Shown piece after piece: positions 35,365 through 49,300 of a DNA stretch of 64,000 nt. Position numbers and translations under genes: made by a program. This DNA comes from Kudoa neothunni (Eukaryota; Cnidaria). Within the stretch, counting starts at the first letter, position 1, and each line of letters begins with the position of its first letter. A model generated the notes under the pieces. It searched no databases and was not told where the DNA came from. It was given only the letters and a program-made list of their open reading frames with translations. The stretch spans positions 3,410,001-3,474,000 of the forward strand of contig OZ199839.1 of the NCBI GenBank assembly GCA_964304625.1. The letters run 5' to 3'.

Positions 35365-38300
35365 ATGATGTCATACGGTTATACTGGGTGTACAATAGTA
35401 AGCACTTGTCTAATTTTATTCCTCCTAACACATGGTGCTACTGATCTAATATGTGTACAATTTTTAAATGCTATGTGTTAGATTTCGTAGTGAATGCGAA
35501 TCAATTTTCCCACAAATACATAAAGATGGTAACCTTACTATGGAAAATCCAATCTACTGATTATAGAATTATAAAAATCCTCAAATAGTTGTTCGAGCAC
35601 CAAAACTTATGTCCATCGATCTTGATACTTATGTTTCGAGTTTTTTGGTATGTAACTATTCATATATAAATTCCGTATTAAAGTTTCACCGCGTACGTCA
35701 ATTAATACTACAATAATTAATATCAGCAAGTCTAACAGATACATTAGTAAAATGAAACAAAATATCCTATTAAATATTGTGATTTATAAAAGTCTACACC
35801 ATTAAATATCAATTTTATATTCATAGAAAATACAATATTATGGGAATTTATCACGGTATCATCAACTTTTAATGTTATTATTATTTAGTCGCCCTGAAAA
35901 ACATTTTAGAATAATTTTACAAAAATTCACAACAAATCGATTGATATAATTATTAAATTTGTTAATTTAAAGGATGCGACAGAAATTAAATTGTTTTATT
36001 ATATACAATATGATCAGATTGAATAAAAGTATGTATTTTAATAATCAATTTCCCAATTAAAAATCATAAATATATTGTGTTTTATTTATTAAAATTATTT
36101 TAATATTTTTAGAAAATTAAAAGCTAAAAATCCACGATTAGTCTGAATTATACTTCAACTATTTAAATTAGACTTAATTGTTAAAATTTATAGTTTATTT
36201 TTTGGAATAGAATTGAAGTCTATTTTTATATTTATTTTAATTAGATTAAGTTGCCGTCAAATAAATTTATTACTCACTCAAAGAAAAGTCATTATATTTG
36301 AATTATTATATAAATCTCTAATATACTACGATTGTATTGGTCGATTACATCGAACAGGATTAGTTTAAATTATTTTTTAAATATATCTCTATTGATATCA
36401 GTAATATTCGAAACATTGCTTATAAAGTTTAAATTAATTTATATTTAATATAACCAGAAGTTAACTGTAAAATTAAAGAAAAGTTTAAATGATTTTTGGG
36501 CCAACCGTGTAATTGAAAGATAAGATATTAAAGATGTTTCCGATAAAAAATCAAATTGATAATTAACTTCAGCCGTTACAAATATTTGTTATCTTTAGAA
36601 GAAATAATTGAAAATTTGAATTAATTTTTTCTGCTAACTAGGTTTCCAACCTTCAAAAAGTGTCAAAACCTTATAAAAGCTACGTTACAGAAACTCTAAA
36701 AAATATGCAATTCGTAAGTGCTAAGAGATACCAGGAAGTGTTCACTATAAATGGTCAAAATTTTAGAACTATGTATGGCACAATGTAGTGATCCGATTAC
36801 GAAAAGTCCATTACTGGACTAGAGATCCTCCAAATTTTCAATATTTCAATGTTCACATTATTTTTCACGAAGCCATGAGGGACTATACTCCTTTCAAAAA
36901 CCATGGCGACCTTGTCTTGGTATTAGTGTAATCATCTTTTCAAATTAATACTTATTAATATTTTATAGAGACTTGGACAAGAATCATCCTAAATACAATG
37001 CTCGAACTCTGGGAATTGCTTCATTGGGTAGTGTCTGCGATAAAACAATGGCTGTTTCGAATGTAATCATTCTTGTCTTATCTTTCTTGAATATATAAGT
37101 ATATTTTTAAGATCGGCTACAAAGCAAACTATGATCCACGAAAAGCTTCAAGAACCATTGTTCATGAATTAGGGCATAATCTTGGGATGCCACACGTTAG
37201 TATGTGTCGTTAGTTTTCTAGTTGTTTGTCCTCTGCTTAGTGAAGTTAATAAAATTGTAGACCGTTTGTCTTCAGAATGCCAATGTTCGTATGGAAAGTT
37301 GTGCATAATGGCTCCACATGTGTTTGACTGGTAATTGACAAATTATTTTTAAAAATAATTCTACCGGATCGATGGTCGATTCAAGGGAGTACGATATACC
37401 TCCTACTTTCCATAGTTGTTCGATAAGGCAAATGTTGAAATTTACCCAAAATAAACACTGCTTGGCCAAAAATGAACCTCAGCGAGTATTAGACAAAATC
37501 GTTCTTCTACTAACCAATATCAAATAAGGATCCAATTCATGCATGTGGAAACGGTATCGTTGATCCAGGAGAAACTTGTGATTGTGGATTTAAACAAGTG
37601 GAAAATATTTGTACGGTCATTTTAACTTATTTTTGTATGCAGAGCTGTGAAATCTCAAGGTCTTCAAACGTGTGCATAAATTGTCGGCTTACAGGGGGAT
37701 TTCAGTGTGTGCAAGGAGAATGCTGCGACAATTCGATGGTATACTTTTATATTTATTCCCTCCTAATATGTTTTCATATCGATTTTATCAATAATTCACA
37801 ATGAAAATAAAATTATAAAAATCTAATGAATTAATTCAAATAAAAATTTACCTAAAAGATGGATTAGAAAATTAACTTCACCACACAGATTCAGATAATA
37901 AAATAAATTTAAAATATTCATCACTGAGTCTGAGCTATTACCATTATTTAAAGCATGAATTAGTCAACTATCATACTTAACAAAAATTTAATCTAGTTTT
38001 CTCCTCAAACAAAACTGTGCAGAAAAGCGGTAAACCGTTGTGATTATCCAGACTTTTGTGAAGGTACAAATCAAAACGTATGTATGACATGATAACGATA
38101 TAAGCTAATTTTATGGAGAGTAGTGCCCAATAGATAAGAAAATATCTGACGGAGCACCGTGTTCTAAAGAGGTAATTCAATATAGAACATTAGTTACCTT
38201 TGATAATAACCCCATTAGGCTTTATGTTTCCAAAACCAATGTCCTTTAAGTGAGAATCTTTGTAAAGGAGGATTTAAGCACTGTAATCAATAATTAATGT

Positions 38301-38960
38301 GTAATTTTATGATGACCATTAAGCTACGTACATGGTACGCTCCGAAAGTTGCGAGATATACATTCGACAAAATTTGAATCAGCTCTGCTTGAATGCGAGA
38401 AGAAAGGGAGATTCTGATCTTCAATGGTTATTCTGTCATTTGTAGGTGGTGATTTATTGTCATAAAATAAAATAAATAACGCAAGACAACTCGAGAACAA
38501 ATGCGGACCGATAGTATGCACTGGCAATGTCAATCCACGCGACAAACACTATGTTATAGACACGCCCAATGGCAAATGCTAGTAATGATATTCTTGACCA
38601 AATCCCATGAATAATACCTTTATTTCATAGTTTACCAGCTCACCCGGCCAAAGATATCCATCGTGTTAAATCGAATGGCACAGTATGTCCAAATAATCAA
38701 GTATCGTGATTTTTATTTCTTTTTATTCATGATAAATACATGTACTCATGAATTTAGGTGTGTTGGAATAGTTCGTGTGTTGATAGAAGTTCGGTGAGCG
38801 ATAAATGCAACAACAGATGCAGTCGAAACCAGGCACTATTTATACATTTGAATATTCCTATAAAGGAGAGCCTATATAGATTTGCTTAATGGATGGTACT
38901 TGTGCCACAAAAAGTCATTCCCCGAGACAATCATATTATTATGGAAATTTCTACAAGTAG
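35365..38960 (+). CDS. Secreted ADAM-type metalloprotease-disintegrin
   Basis: Phase-consistent exons: 35365-35452 (signal peptide, STCLILFLLTHGATD), 35482-35528 and 35567-35647 (prodomain), then 36642-36713, 36767-36927, 36969-37062, 37112-37199, 37276-37330, 37386-37485, 37529-37597, 37643-37738, 37997-38077, 38124-38171, with more to 38960. The protease domain has TIVHELGHNLGMPH, the full zinc site HExxHxxGxxH, after TLGIASLGSVC. A disintegrin domain follows (CGNGIVDPGETCDCG, CVQGECC, LCRKAVNRCDYPDFCEG), then cysteine-rich (CGPIVCTGNV) and EGF-like parts (VCWNSSCVD, KCNNRCSRN). No membrane anchor follows, so the product is likely secreted. Prodomain exons between 35648 and 36641 and exact borders after 38219 are not solved. 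Human ADAMs are usually longer and membrane-bound. Substrates are unknown. Confidence 0.78.
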
Positions 38961-39689
38961 TAAATAATTAAAAATTTATCTGAATATTTCCTTGAAGAAC
39001 GATGAAACGCCCAAATGGAAGTGGTTAGGATAACAGAATTATCTACTGATAGGAATTTTTCTTCCATATTAAAGACTATAACTATACTTATTTAGTCATC
39101 GTATTTAGAATTTAGATCCATAGTTGCATTTTATTTTTGAAAAATTGAAAGTAACTCACTAGAATAATTAGAATATATTAATATCTTTCTTATTATATCA
39201 AGACTTTATTGAATTTATGTAAACTAACAAAACCTTAGACTCACTAATCAAAGAAATTAAGTAATACAAACAATAAAAAAAATTAACAAATTTTATTTAA
39301 TAAACATGTAAAATATGAGTTTATTTTACGCGTTTGAAATAATGAATAAGCAATTGTTGATAATATTAGAATTTATGACGAGATGGAGCTAACTTTTTAA
39401 GATAATTGATTTACGCGTTCTAACGTTTAAATAATTATTTTTTAGATTTATCTCTACCTCTTTTATAGTTTTAATTTTTACAATGTTGAATCATATAGAA
39501 GGTTCTCATGATAAAAATGAAGACTGTTAAATTAATTAAACAGCGATATACAGTGGACTAGATATAGGGAGGTTGACAATTTTTAACACTTTCGATCTAA
39601 TTCAAAAATGTTACGTTTAATTTTCCCACGTATTCCAATTTTAGATATGAAAAAACAATATAATAAATAAGTTCTACAATTTTAAGCAA
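38961..39689. other. Downstream region of the ADAM gene
   Basis: AT-rich, no supported feature. Confidence 0.35.
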
Positions 39690-40680
39690 TTTTAGTGATT
39701 TGTTTAAGGGAATAAATTTCTAGATTTTTAATCAAACTAATTACTTAAAATAAACATCGAAAATCCGATATTACAAAATTTCAGATAATTATAAATTGTG
39801 AATATAAATCAGAAGGCACCATAATTTGTAAAAATCATTATTTTGAATAACAAACATATCTTTTAATCGTATTGACTAAACATATATTTCGATAATATAA
39901 ATTCCATTTCAATTAGTTTAAGAAATCAACGCATAATTATTTTTTCCTATGAACCAGAAAATCATTCATTCAACTAATTTGCTAATTTAATTATCATTTG
40001 AATATGAAAATAAACTTATGTTGAAGAAATCTATAATTTGGAGAGATCTGCTATGAGAGAAAAATGAACAATATCATGGGTATTTGATGGCGAAAAAAAG
40101 CAATAATTATTAATAATGGCTTTTCACCGAATGATTTAAATCATTATAGATATTATCTTCAAAGTATTTAATCATTTCTTTGTCCAAAAATATAATCATA
40201 GGCAGTCTACCCCCAACCAAAAGACTTTGATGTGATAAAGATAATCACAATCTATTAATTCGTCCGAGACAAAACTATTTAAATATACTGACCTTGAGTT
40301 AGTTGAAATATCTACCATTGAAAGCTGTTCCAAATAATCTTAAATATTATTAAAATTTACCCAAAGAAGAATTATGCTTTGTTATGTAAATTTATTTGAT
40401 GAAATAATTTATATTTAGTTATGACGTTAATATTTTATTAAAAAAATTGTTTTAATATAATTATTTTCAGATTACAATTAAATTAATTAATTAATTGGGG
40501 ATGTTTTGAATTTGTAATAATTCAAAAAACGATCTTTCTATCAATACAATATTTATGAAAAGGGTATAAATGTAAATAGGACAGAGTTTGATGTCAATAA
40601 CGATACTTTCCGTATAACTCAAATAAATATTCTCAGAAATCCTTTTTTGGTATATTAAGTGAATCAATTATAGTCTTGCA
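39690..40680. repeat. Dispersed non-coding repeat, copy A
   Basis: Segments from about 40010 to 40660 align in the same order with 54540-55190. One pair is GGGTATTTGATGGCGAAAA and GGATATTTGATGATGAGAAA; another is TGTAAATAGGACAGAGTTTG and TGTAAATAAGATAGATTCTA. Identity by eye is about two thirds, so the copies are old. No coding frame or terminal repeats seen. Confidence 0.5.
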
Positions 40681-43337
40681 GTGAAATTCCAAGATAAATG
40701 GCGTTCAAAAAATTAAGTGTATTATAAACGAAATTTTATGTCTAAAATGTAATTCTACATTCTCTGGAAATATTCAATTCTTTTAACCCAAACGATGCCA
40801 TCACACCGTCCTTCATTTCCTTTTTAACAAATACCGTTGATTTATATTAATAATTGGTTAAATTTAGAACATTTATGTTAAAATTTATAAAAATAGTATT
40901 TGGTGTAAAATGAATTAATTAGATAATGTGTTATAAATTTTCCATTATTTCACGGCATATTTAGAAATAATACCTTAAATACAGCAAATAATATAAAAAA
41001 ATAATAAATAAACAATATGACACTATTACGTCATGTTTAAAATTCATGCTGTTGCATTACTTTCCCCATTTTGTTAGTTCTAGTTTAGGTAAATTCTAAA
41101 ATGATAAATAATATTAACAATAAATTTTAAATTTTGATGATTATTATAATATATTAATTTCGAATAAAATTTAATTTATAAAAATTTTATGATGAGCGGT
41201 TTAAGGAAAATAAACCGGTGTGACTCATTTTAAAAGTATAAGATCCACTTCGAAAACGAAGTCAGATGAGACTTTAAATGCTGCGACAAATAAATACAAG
41301 ACTTATTTTAAGAAAAAGTGGTAAAAAATTTATTTCGTATTAGTAAACATGCTAAAGACCATCACCTATCTTAAGCAGATAGTCGAAATGACCCCCGCCT
41401 TTTATCGAAAGTGTGGAGTTATTGCACGGATGGGGGCCACTTAACTACGATTCGTGAAGTCCTATGTTTATCTACTGCGCATTAAGTTTTAAATAGCGCT
41501 TTGCAGAACAATCCCTTAATAAAAGCTTTGTTAGAATGTACGTTCACATGCTCACTATTGTAAGTGATAGCGCACGCAGTTACAGTTAGGCCTTTAAAAA
41601 ATCGAGGGTGATTATGTGTTGAAGTGAGGATTATTAAGGATTTGGATAGGGGTTTCATGGTTCCAACGTTTTTGGGTTGTAACTAGTTTTAAGAAATATC
41701 ATGTTAGATAATACATCTCAGTATATTAATTATACTAGTTTAAAACGCTTGAAACATTCCAACACACAGAAATATTGTTGAGATAAGTAATAAAAAAATG
41801 CTTTTGACGATTGCTCGACTTTAAAGTTAATTTTAATGAAAACAAAATAATTGAATATTTTTGTTATTAGTTACTTAATGAATATAAATAAAAAGATAAC
41901 TTAATTAAATAAATTAAAACTTATCATGTTGAAATTTTGGAACAAATATTGTTATAAAATTTGTATAATCATGAATAAACTAATTGAAAAAATTTATAAA
42001 CTTAAAACCACATTAAGTAATGCTATCGTCAAATTGAAATATCTTCGTTCTAATTTTGAATAGAATAAATTAGAAAGTTCTGTTTTTAAAATACGATGTC
42101 ACGAGATTGAACATTTACAAATTTATTAATAACATATATAATTAAAAAAATTCAGTGAACAATTAAAGACTTCGAATTTATTAAAATTATAGAGAAATAA
42201 TAATTTTTTTGATGTATTTATCAACAACATGGAGATTCCGAGTGAATCCGAATGTGTTCGACTTAAGATTTATTTCCAGTTTATAGGTTAATTCATTTTG
42301 GTCTGAATTTAACTTCATAATGTAATTTTATGTGGTATGAACAAAAATGAAAAAACCTTTGAAAAAGAAGTGAATTAACAGGACGAATTGTGGGATACGA
42401 CTTTATTTCCGATTTTGTATGCGACACCGCCCTAAGTTCGTACAGAGATATTGTAGTACTGTAGTTTAGCCGACGTTTTAAAAGAAATAAAATAGTTTAT
42501 TCCAAAAAATAATGCACTGTTGTATTTTGATAAGAAAATTAATCCCAACATTGATTACAAAAATCCACTGTGAACGAATCACACAATCTTGTTAATACAT
42601 TAACTTAATCTCTTCGAAATTGAGGACAATCCCTATACCCTCGAATTTTTGAAGGCCTAGTTACACGTCGGTCAAGTGGATGAGGTTCATATTAGACGTT
42701 GTAACGTTCATTTATTTATTATAAAAAAATCCTGCAGACTTTACGCTCTACAGTGCCAACACGTTTTAAATTAAAAAAACTAGAGTTTACTAAGAAAATG
42801 GTAGGGTAACATCGAGATACTGATGCTTAGTGAGTTAAATTCTTGCATCACCGCAGAAAAACTAGGTGAGGGGTCACATGTTATTCGCTTTAAATTATAG
42901 AGCGCTAATAAAGTCGCACCAGGTGTCACTATGCAAACATAAAAAATCCGTGATTGAAAAATTTCAAAGTATTGGTATTTCGTCATATATTAGAAACATG
43001 AATAATAATAAACATGATTAATTTTATTTAATATTACAATCTTACCAAAATACAAAGTATAAATCTAAATAGATTAATTTAGGTCGTATCATGAGTATAT
43101 AGAGATATCATTAGATTATGGTTAGTAAAGCTTCCTTACTAACTTGTGCATAAACGATCTGATGAGAGTAGAAGAGTTCGTCCCACGAGGGCTATACACT
43201 TCCGAAAACTGTTCAATTGATTCATATAGCTTTAATGTATATAAACTGCTTTTAAGAAGTTTCCCCTTTCGCATTTCGCATTTTGAATATGTAAGGAATT
43301 TTACAAATACATCATAATAAATTATTAAAAATTTTAG
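40681..43337. other. AT-rich stretch before POMGNT1
   Basis: No gene can be supported. A less AT-rich patch at 41370-41660 has broken coding-like texture on the plus strand (YCTDGGHLTTIREVLCLSTA) but no recognised family; the minus frame 42986-42780 is likewise unassigned. An upstream first exon of POMGNT1 may lie near 43160-43295 but its phase does not fit. Confidence 0.35.
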
Positions 43338-46300
43338 GAGAAAAAGGAGACTTTACTTTTTAATAACAACCATTGCAATTATTATGTTGATAATCTCACG
43401 ATTCGTGTATAAGGATGCAGAAACACAATTTTACAGTAAACCGTTTTCTAATTCTCAATTGTATCTATATAATGTATATATTAATATACTGAATTGGAAA
43501 TATTTAATAATTCTATAGTTTATGAAAGTAAAATATTGCATTAATTCATTTATTTTATCTTTAAACGAAAAAATTTTGATAAGAACAACTTATGCACACC
43601 AATTTCTTGTCATGGTTGTAATTAATAAACAGACAAGACAAGTAACATTTGAAAGAGACTTTAATATTGCAGAGTGGTCCGAGCATGAAGAAGAACTTAC
43701 CAACATATTAAACACCATCCCATCAAATAGGATAATGTTGATAGTTTCGACGGTATATATATTGAGTAAATTTTCCCAATAATTTTTTAATGTTTAGAAA
43801 CATCAAATAACTCGTTTCTCCGAAAGCCTATATGAACAGCTAAAAAACATTGGTAGTAAAGTTGACAAAAATAATCCACCCAATAGTTGGATGCTTCTGT
43901 ATGATGTGGATAGTGGATCTGTTGTGGAAAAGAATAACAATATTGCTACTTTCAGATTATGGATAATGAATTGTATTGAGATTGAATACAACTTCAAACA
44001 TCCAATTTCCGCTGCACCATTAGATCCATCAGAACATTGTTCATCATGGCCAAACACTCCATCCTACAAACGTAGAACTGAATTTTGTACTAAAAATGAT
44101 TCCTATATTCAATATTGTAACTGTAATTATTATAAGCTCCAACTTTTATTCAATAAATTTATAGGTGATGGGCATCTTCCGATTGATTTCTCATACAAAC
44201 CGTTGTTATCTAAGTTTAATAAAGCTGTTGATGAAACACTAATCAACACTCCGATTGTTATAATGGCTTCGAAAAGACCCTACTACCTCATTTTGTGCTT
44301 ACAATCTCTACTTCCAACTAGAGGTGTAAATCTTAGAAATGTCCATGTTTCTATTGACGGTAATTACAACGCGACAATTGATGTTGCAAAATTGTTCAAT
44401 GTCAAATATATTATCCATACAAATATTTGTACTGGTACATGTGCTGTTCAAAATGTATAGAATCAATATTAAATATTACTATGAATTTACCTAAATTTAC
44501 AGCATTATCGCGAATCACTTGAGATGATATTTAGTAACTATCCTAAAGCCAGTGAAGTTATTATATTGGAGGAGGATTTGGAGGTGACGCCTGATTTTAT
44601 GCTTTTTATGGCTGAAACTATACCTTATCTCCGACGTGATACAAGTCTATACTGTGTCTCAGCATGGAATGATCAGGTATAATGTCATGTATATGTAGTA
44701 GATTAAAAAAATATTTTAGTCATACCTCTATACTTTGGGTGATCCTAGTGGGATTTTTAGAACTGACTTTATGCCGGGGCTTGGTTGGGTTTTATTGAAA
44801 AGTATCTACGAGCAGGATTTAAAACCATATTGGCCGGGAAATAAACTCAGCTTCAGCTGGGATTATTGGATGAGGGATAATAAACGGAGAAAAAATAGGG
44901 ATTGTATTGTTCCAGACATCTCCAGAACTTTCCATGCTGGCCTAAGGGGAAACACCATGAATCCCCATTTATTTCGTAATCATTTTGCCACTAGACCCAA
45001 ATACCCCTATTATGTACAGCATTTCAATACTTCATGGCTTGAAGATAGTTCCTATGAGAATTTTCTGACGTCTCTCATTAGGTAATTTAAATTGGTAGTG
45101 GCTATATCTCAGGGAATGAATATCTCTAAAATTACTGCAGATATTTTCTTCATAGGTTACATATTATCTAATATTTACTTAACTTAATTTTTTGTAAGTT
45201 ATAGAAAAATTTGAAGAAAAATAAATTTTCAGTAGTGCAACCATCCTGAGTCCATCAATATTCAAATGTAATTATCATATATTTATACATATTTCGATAA
45301 AAAATCATATTGCATTTTAAGATGCGTTGATATAAATAGTTAATTTTTAATTAAAAAGTAATTTTAGCGCCTGTTGTATTCTTCCGGTCTGGAATGGTAA
45401 ATGATGAGTTTTAGCATGTTTATATGTGGAATATGGTTTCTACCCTTCGAAAACCTTTAATTTGTCATAATAGAATGCGAATAATTAAAATTTAGATTAT
45501 CACAAATATTACTCTTCTTTTCTAGAAAATTGTGTATTCATCGGTGGAATACGTCATGTAGGAAGAAGTTTTTGAATGTGGGTCCTATAATAGAAAATAA
45601 TAAATAAAATGTTTCAACCATTAATGAAAGAAAAAATCATTTTGGAATAAAAAAATTTCTATGGAGCTGGCTAATAAAAATTATGAATTTTGTGAGGAAC
45701 TTTTTAATAAGTCTATAACAGGGATCGGCCAGGCGATTAGGTTACCGGTCCGAATAGTCATGCTAATCCAGAAGGCGGGCCAGAATATATATAAATTATT
45801 TAGGTGTAATGAATTTATCACAATAAAATTGAAAATTATCTCAGTAGATTAATATTTTGATCTTTAAAAGAATGCATTTTCATTAAACTGCTAGAAAAAA
45901 ATAACAACGAACGTTCGACATATTTTTATGAGGAAATGGTTAGTTTAATACAACTATTTTTTCAAAATATACTTATTTTATTTATACTGCATTTGATATT
46001 TAATATACTTAAAGGATGGGTCAAAATCGTTCAAAATAATAACTAAACGTTTCCATTCGTCCCAATAAGATTAGTATCATACAATAAATAAAAATAATTA
46101 AGAAATCTGATTATGGAAATATTTTGAGCTTCATTTTGTTTTTTACACGTATATATTTAGAAACAGGGAGAGATTAAATTAACTTCGTTTATATTGTTAT
46201 TAAACGTCTTTATGTGCTGAATAGATCGATTATGAAAATTGAGGAAGTAATACAAGTTCTCTCTAATAAAAATAAATTTAACTTTATCATTGACCCCTCG

Positions 46301-49300
46301 CGGGCGAAATTTGTCCGGTTCCGGTCTTTGCCAACCCCTGGCCTATAAGGTCTATTAGTCTACTGGGAATAGTAACTAAGAATCATGATGACATTTTTTT
46401 CGTTCGGTTCCTCATTAAATTTGATTATTCGTTGACGAGTATAATATTTACAGTTTAATTTAGTTGAAGGTATGTGTGACGATAAAGAATAGGGAAAGAC
46501 ATTAGGTAATTGGTTTTACGTATTTTTACTTTTTCTTCTCTTGTATATAATTATCAGAGTTAAAATTATTTATGTAAATTAAGAAAGTTTATCTTATGCA
46601 ATTAAAATCAAAAATTACAAGAAAAAAATAATTTATAAAAGATTTTTTTATAAAAATAGGGATTATCGATTTTACGTAACTTTTCGACTCCAACCTAAAT
46701 TTTCAAAATCCTTGTTTTTAATTAATTATATCAATAATAACACTTTAAATAATTTAGGCATGAAGTAAAGTTTATTATTTTAAAATTTTTTAAAAATTTG
46801 CGAATGAAAACCGGTAAACCTTTACATTCTACGGCGATTTTGATCTCGCACCCATTTCTGCTTTGAAAACTATCGAAACAATAATGTCAAATTGATTTCC
46901 TCATGAAAAATACGTTTGGATTCATTCAAAAGAAACATTCCGGATGAGAATCAAATAATAATTTGTTTGCTATAGTTTATAATTGATTAAAAGTATTAGA
47001 GTCAAGAAATCCGATTTATTATAAACGATTAAATGTGTAAAAAAGTTATTACTTGTAGGAACTTTTATGATTATAGATCACGCCTTAATTAAAAAGGGTC
47101 AATTGTCTTGGGTGGCAATTTATGCGCCCAAAACTGTTACCATAACTAGTGGAACAAATTGAGTGTTATTGCAGCAAAATCTTCTACCTGTCTTGTTTGT
47201 ACAATTCATATAAGAGTACACTATTCAATCAACAAAATAATGCCAAATAATTTTAATATGTATAAATTTTTTAAGAGAAACTTTGATTTACGTCTGGAAT
47301 CCAATTCACATATAGAAAAGACATCAATAATGATTTATGAACTAATTTTATACGTCCACTTCTGACAGTTGTTCAGATCGTTCTTTGATTTGTCATCATA
47401 AGAATTAACGAGTTTTAAACTGCAGTAAAAATTTACCAATTTAATTTGAATAAAATAAGAAAACAAGAATAATGATGAAACATTTAAAATATACCTAATT
47501 TGTTAAAATAATTTCAAAAATATAGCTAAAAATTTATATGTATATCTCTTTATCTCAACTTTTGACAATGAAATTAAATTATATAACGTCATTCTTGTAT
47601 TTTTCAAAAAATTCATCAAGTTCACTATTATCTCTCAATAAACGAATAATTGATTTTTCAAAGTCCAACTACAAAAGTATTTCGGTTAAAAAACACATTA
47701 GTGAAAATGATAGCGATCTAAACACATAGTCATCAGATTTCCTTAAATTTACTTTAAAAAGATAAAATTTTTTTCTAAGAGTTAATAATTACAAACTTAA
47801 TTATGTCACATCAATATAAAATATTATAAATGTCCGCGCACGCATCAAAAAGTACGGCAAATTTTATACTCTCCAAATAAAAATGGGGTAGAAATCTTCC
47901 CCACTTTTTTATTTAATAAAATTGTCTAAAATAAAATTCAGCGCTGAATTACAAAATATGAGGAAAATTCATCAAGTAAATTTTGAATAAATGACCAATT
48001 ATTAAAGTTATATTCACTGCGCGCGTGCGTATAATAATGTTACATTTCTATGGAGTATGATTGCATTTATAGGTGTATTTCTGCGGGTTTTTAGTTTTAA
48101 CATTTAATTCAAGTTTTATAACAGCTAACAGTTCATTTATCTTATTTTAAACAACGTGGTATAAAAATGCGTAGAAAAATACAAAATGGTGGAAAACAGT
48201 GCTTATTTCAAAATAAGTTATCATAAATGTTATTAAACACTTTCTAAACCCAAAACTTGTCAAAATGTTTAACAATTTTACCATATGCTTTTTGAATGCT
48301 CTCTATAATACGAAACTAGAGAAATGACAAAAAGTCATCGTATTTTGAATAACTGGTACAAAACATAATGAGATAATGAAGAACTATCGTTGTATTCTGG
48401 AGGGAACGACATGCTTATATCGATGCCGCACATGCGGACTGGAATCGCATGTATAGTATTTCGTTATTTATTCATTATTTACTCGACAGAATGTTCGTAA
48501 ATTTTTAAAAATCACATGTATTAATATTTTAAATCATTTTACTTGGAAGGTGTTTTTACATTAACTTTTTTGATACATGACAGAAAAAAATTCAACTCAT
48601 TTTATTGAAAGTTTTCATAAAGATAAAAGATTACAAAAAATGAGTTAAAATCTCACCAGAAACAATTAAATAATAATAATGAAGCTGAAAATAGCATAAA
48701 ATAACCTTTATTAAAAGTTAACATTAAAATATTATTATTGTTAGGTTTTTAAACCTCAAAACTTTATTGAAATTAGACTCAATCGTAAGGCCAGAAGGAA
48801 ATCATATCAACAATTGCCGATATAATTATGTACAAAAATAATTTATTACATCAAGAACCTGACAAATTCAATATTACATATTAAATTTATTTTCTTTATT
48901 TTCTTTATTTGATAATATTTGATAATTACAATTGAATATTGATGGACTCAAGATGGTTGCACTACTGAAAATTTATTTTTCTTAAAATTGTTCTATAACT
49001 TACAAAAAATTAAGTTAAATAAATATTAGATAATATGAATAAAATATCTGCAGTAATTTTAGAGATATTCATTCCCTGAGATATAACCACTTCCATTTGA
49101 ATTTATGGCTACATTTGACATTCTTCTAGCTTGGGGAAGGTTGCAACCAACTATAGTGCGATCCTTGAGGATTTCGATAAAAGTTATTCAAACTATCTAA
49201 ATGGGTTGATGTACGCAAGCCCAAAACTAAAAATAGGTTATAACTATAAAGAGTTAGTAAACATAACAACTGTTATGTTTATCAATACCGATATTTCCGT

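Larger units (their letters stand above)
45085..49103. mobile_element. Long-TIR DNA transposon inside a POMGNT1 intron
   Basis: The first about 220 bases (for example TCTCAGGGAATGAATATCTC near 45110) return as a near-identical inverted copy ending at 49103. TA on both sides (45083-45084, 49104-49105) fits a Tc1/mariner-like target duplication. Over the innermost parts (CAGTAGTGCAACCATC) the arms differ by only a few bases, so the insertion is fairly recent. The 3.5 kb between the arms shows no transposase I can recognise, so the superfamily is open. Confidence 0.75.

Noticed and set aside
43160-43295. Possible first exon of POMGNT1 (ATG at 43162)
   Set aside because: Open to a GTAAGG donor, but the phase does not match the next exon, so I did not include it.
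45661-45852. Plus-strand 63-residue frame
   Set aside because: Runs across the border of a hAT MITE; no homology.
47538-47729. Plus-strand 63-residue Ser/Lys-rich frame inside the long-TIR element
   Set aside because: Low complexity, no transposase motif.
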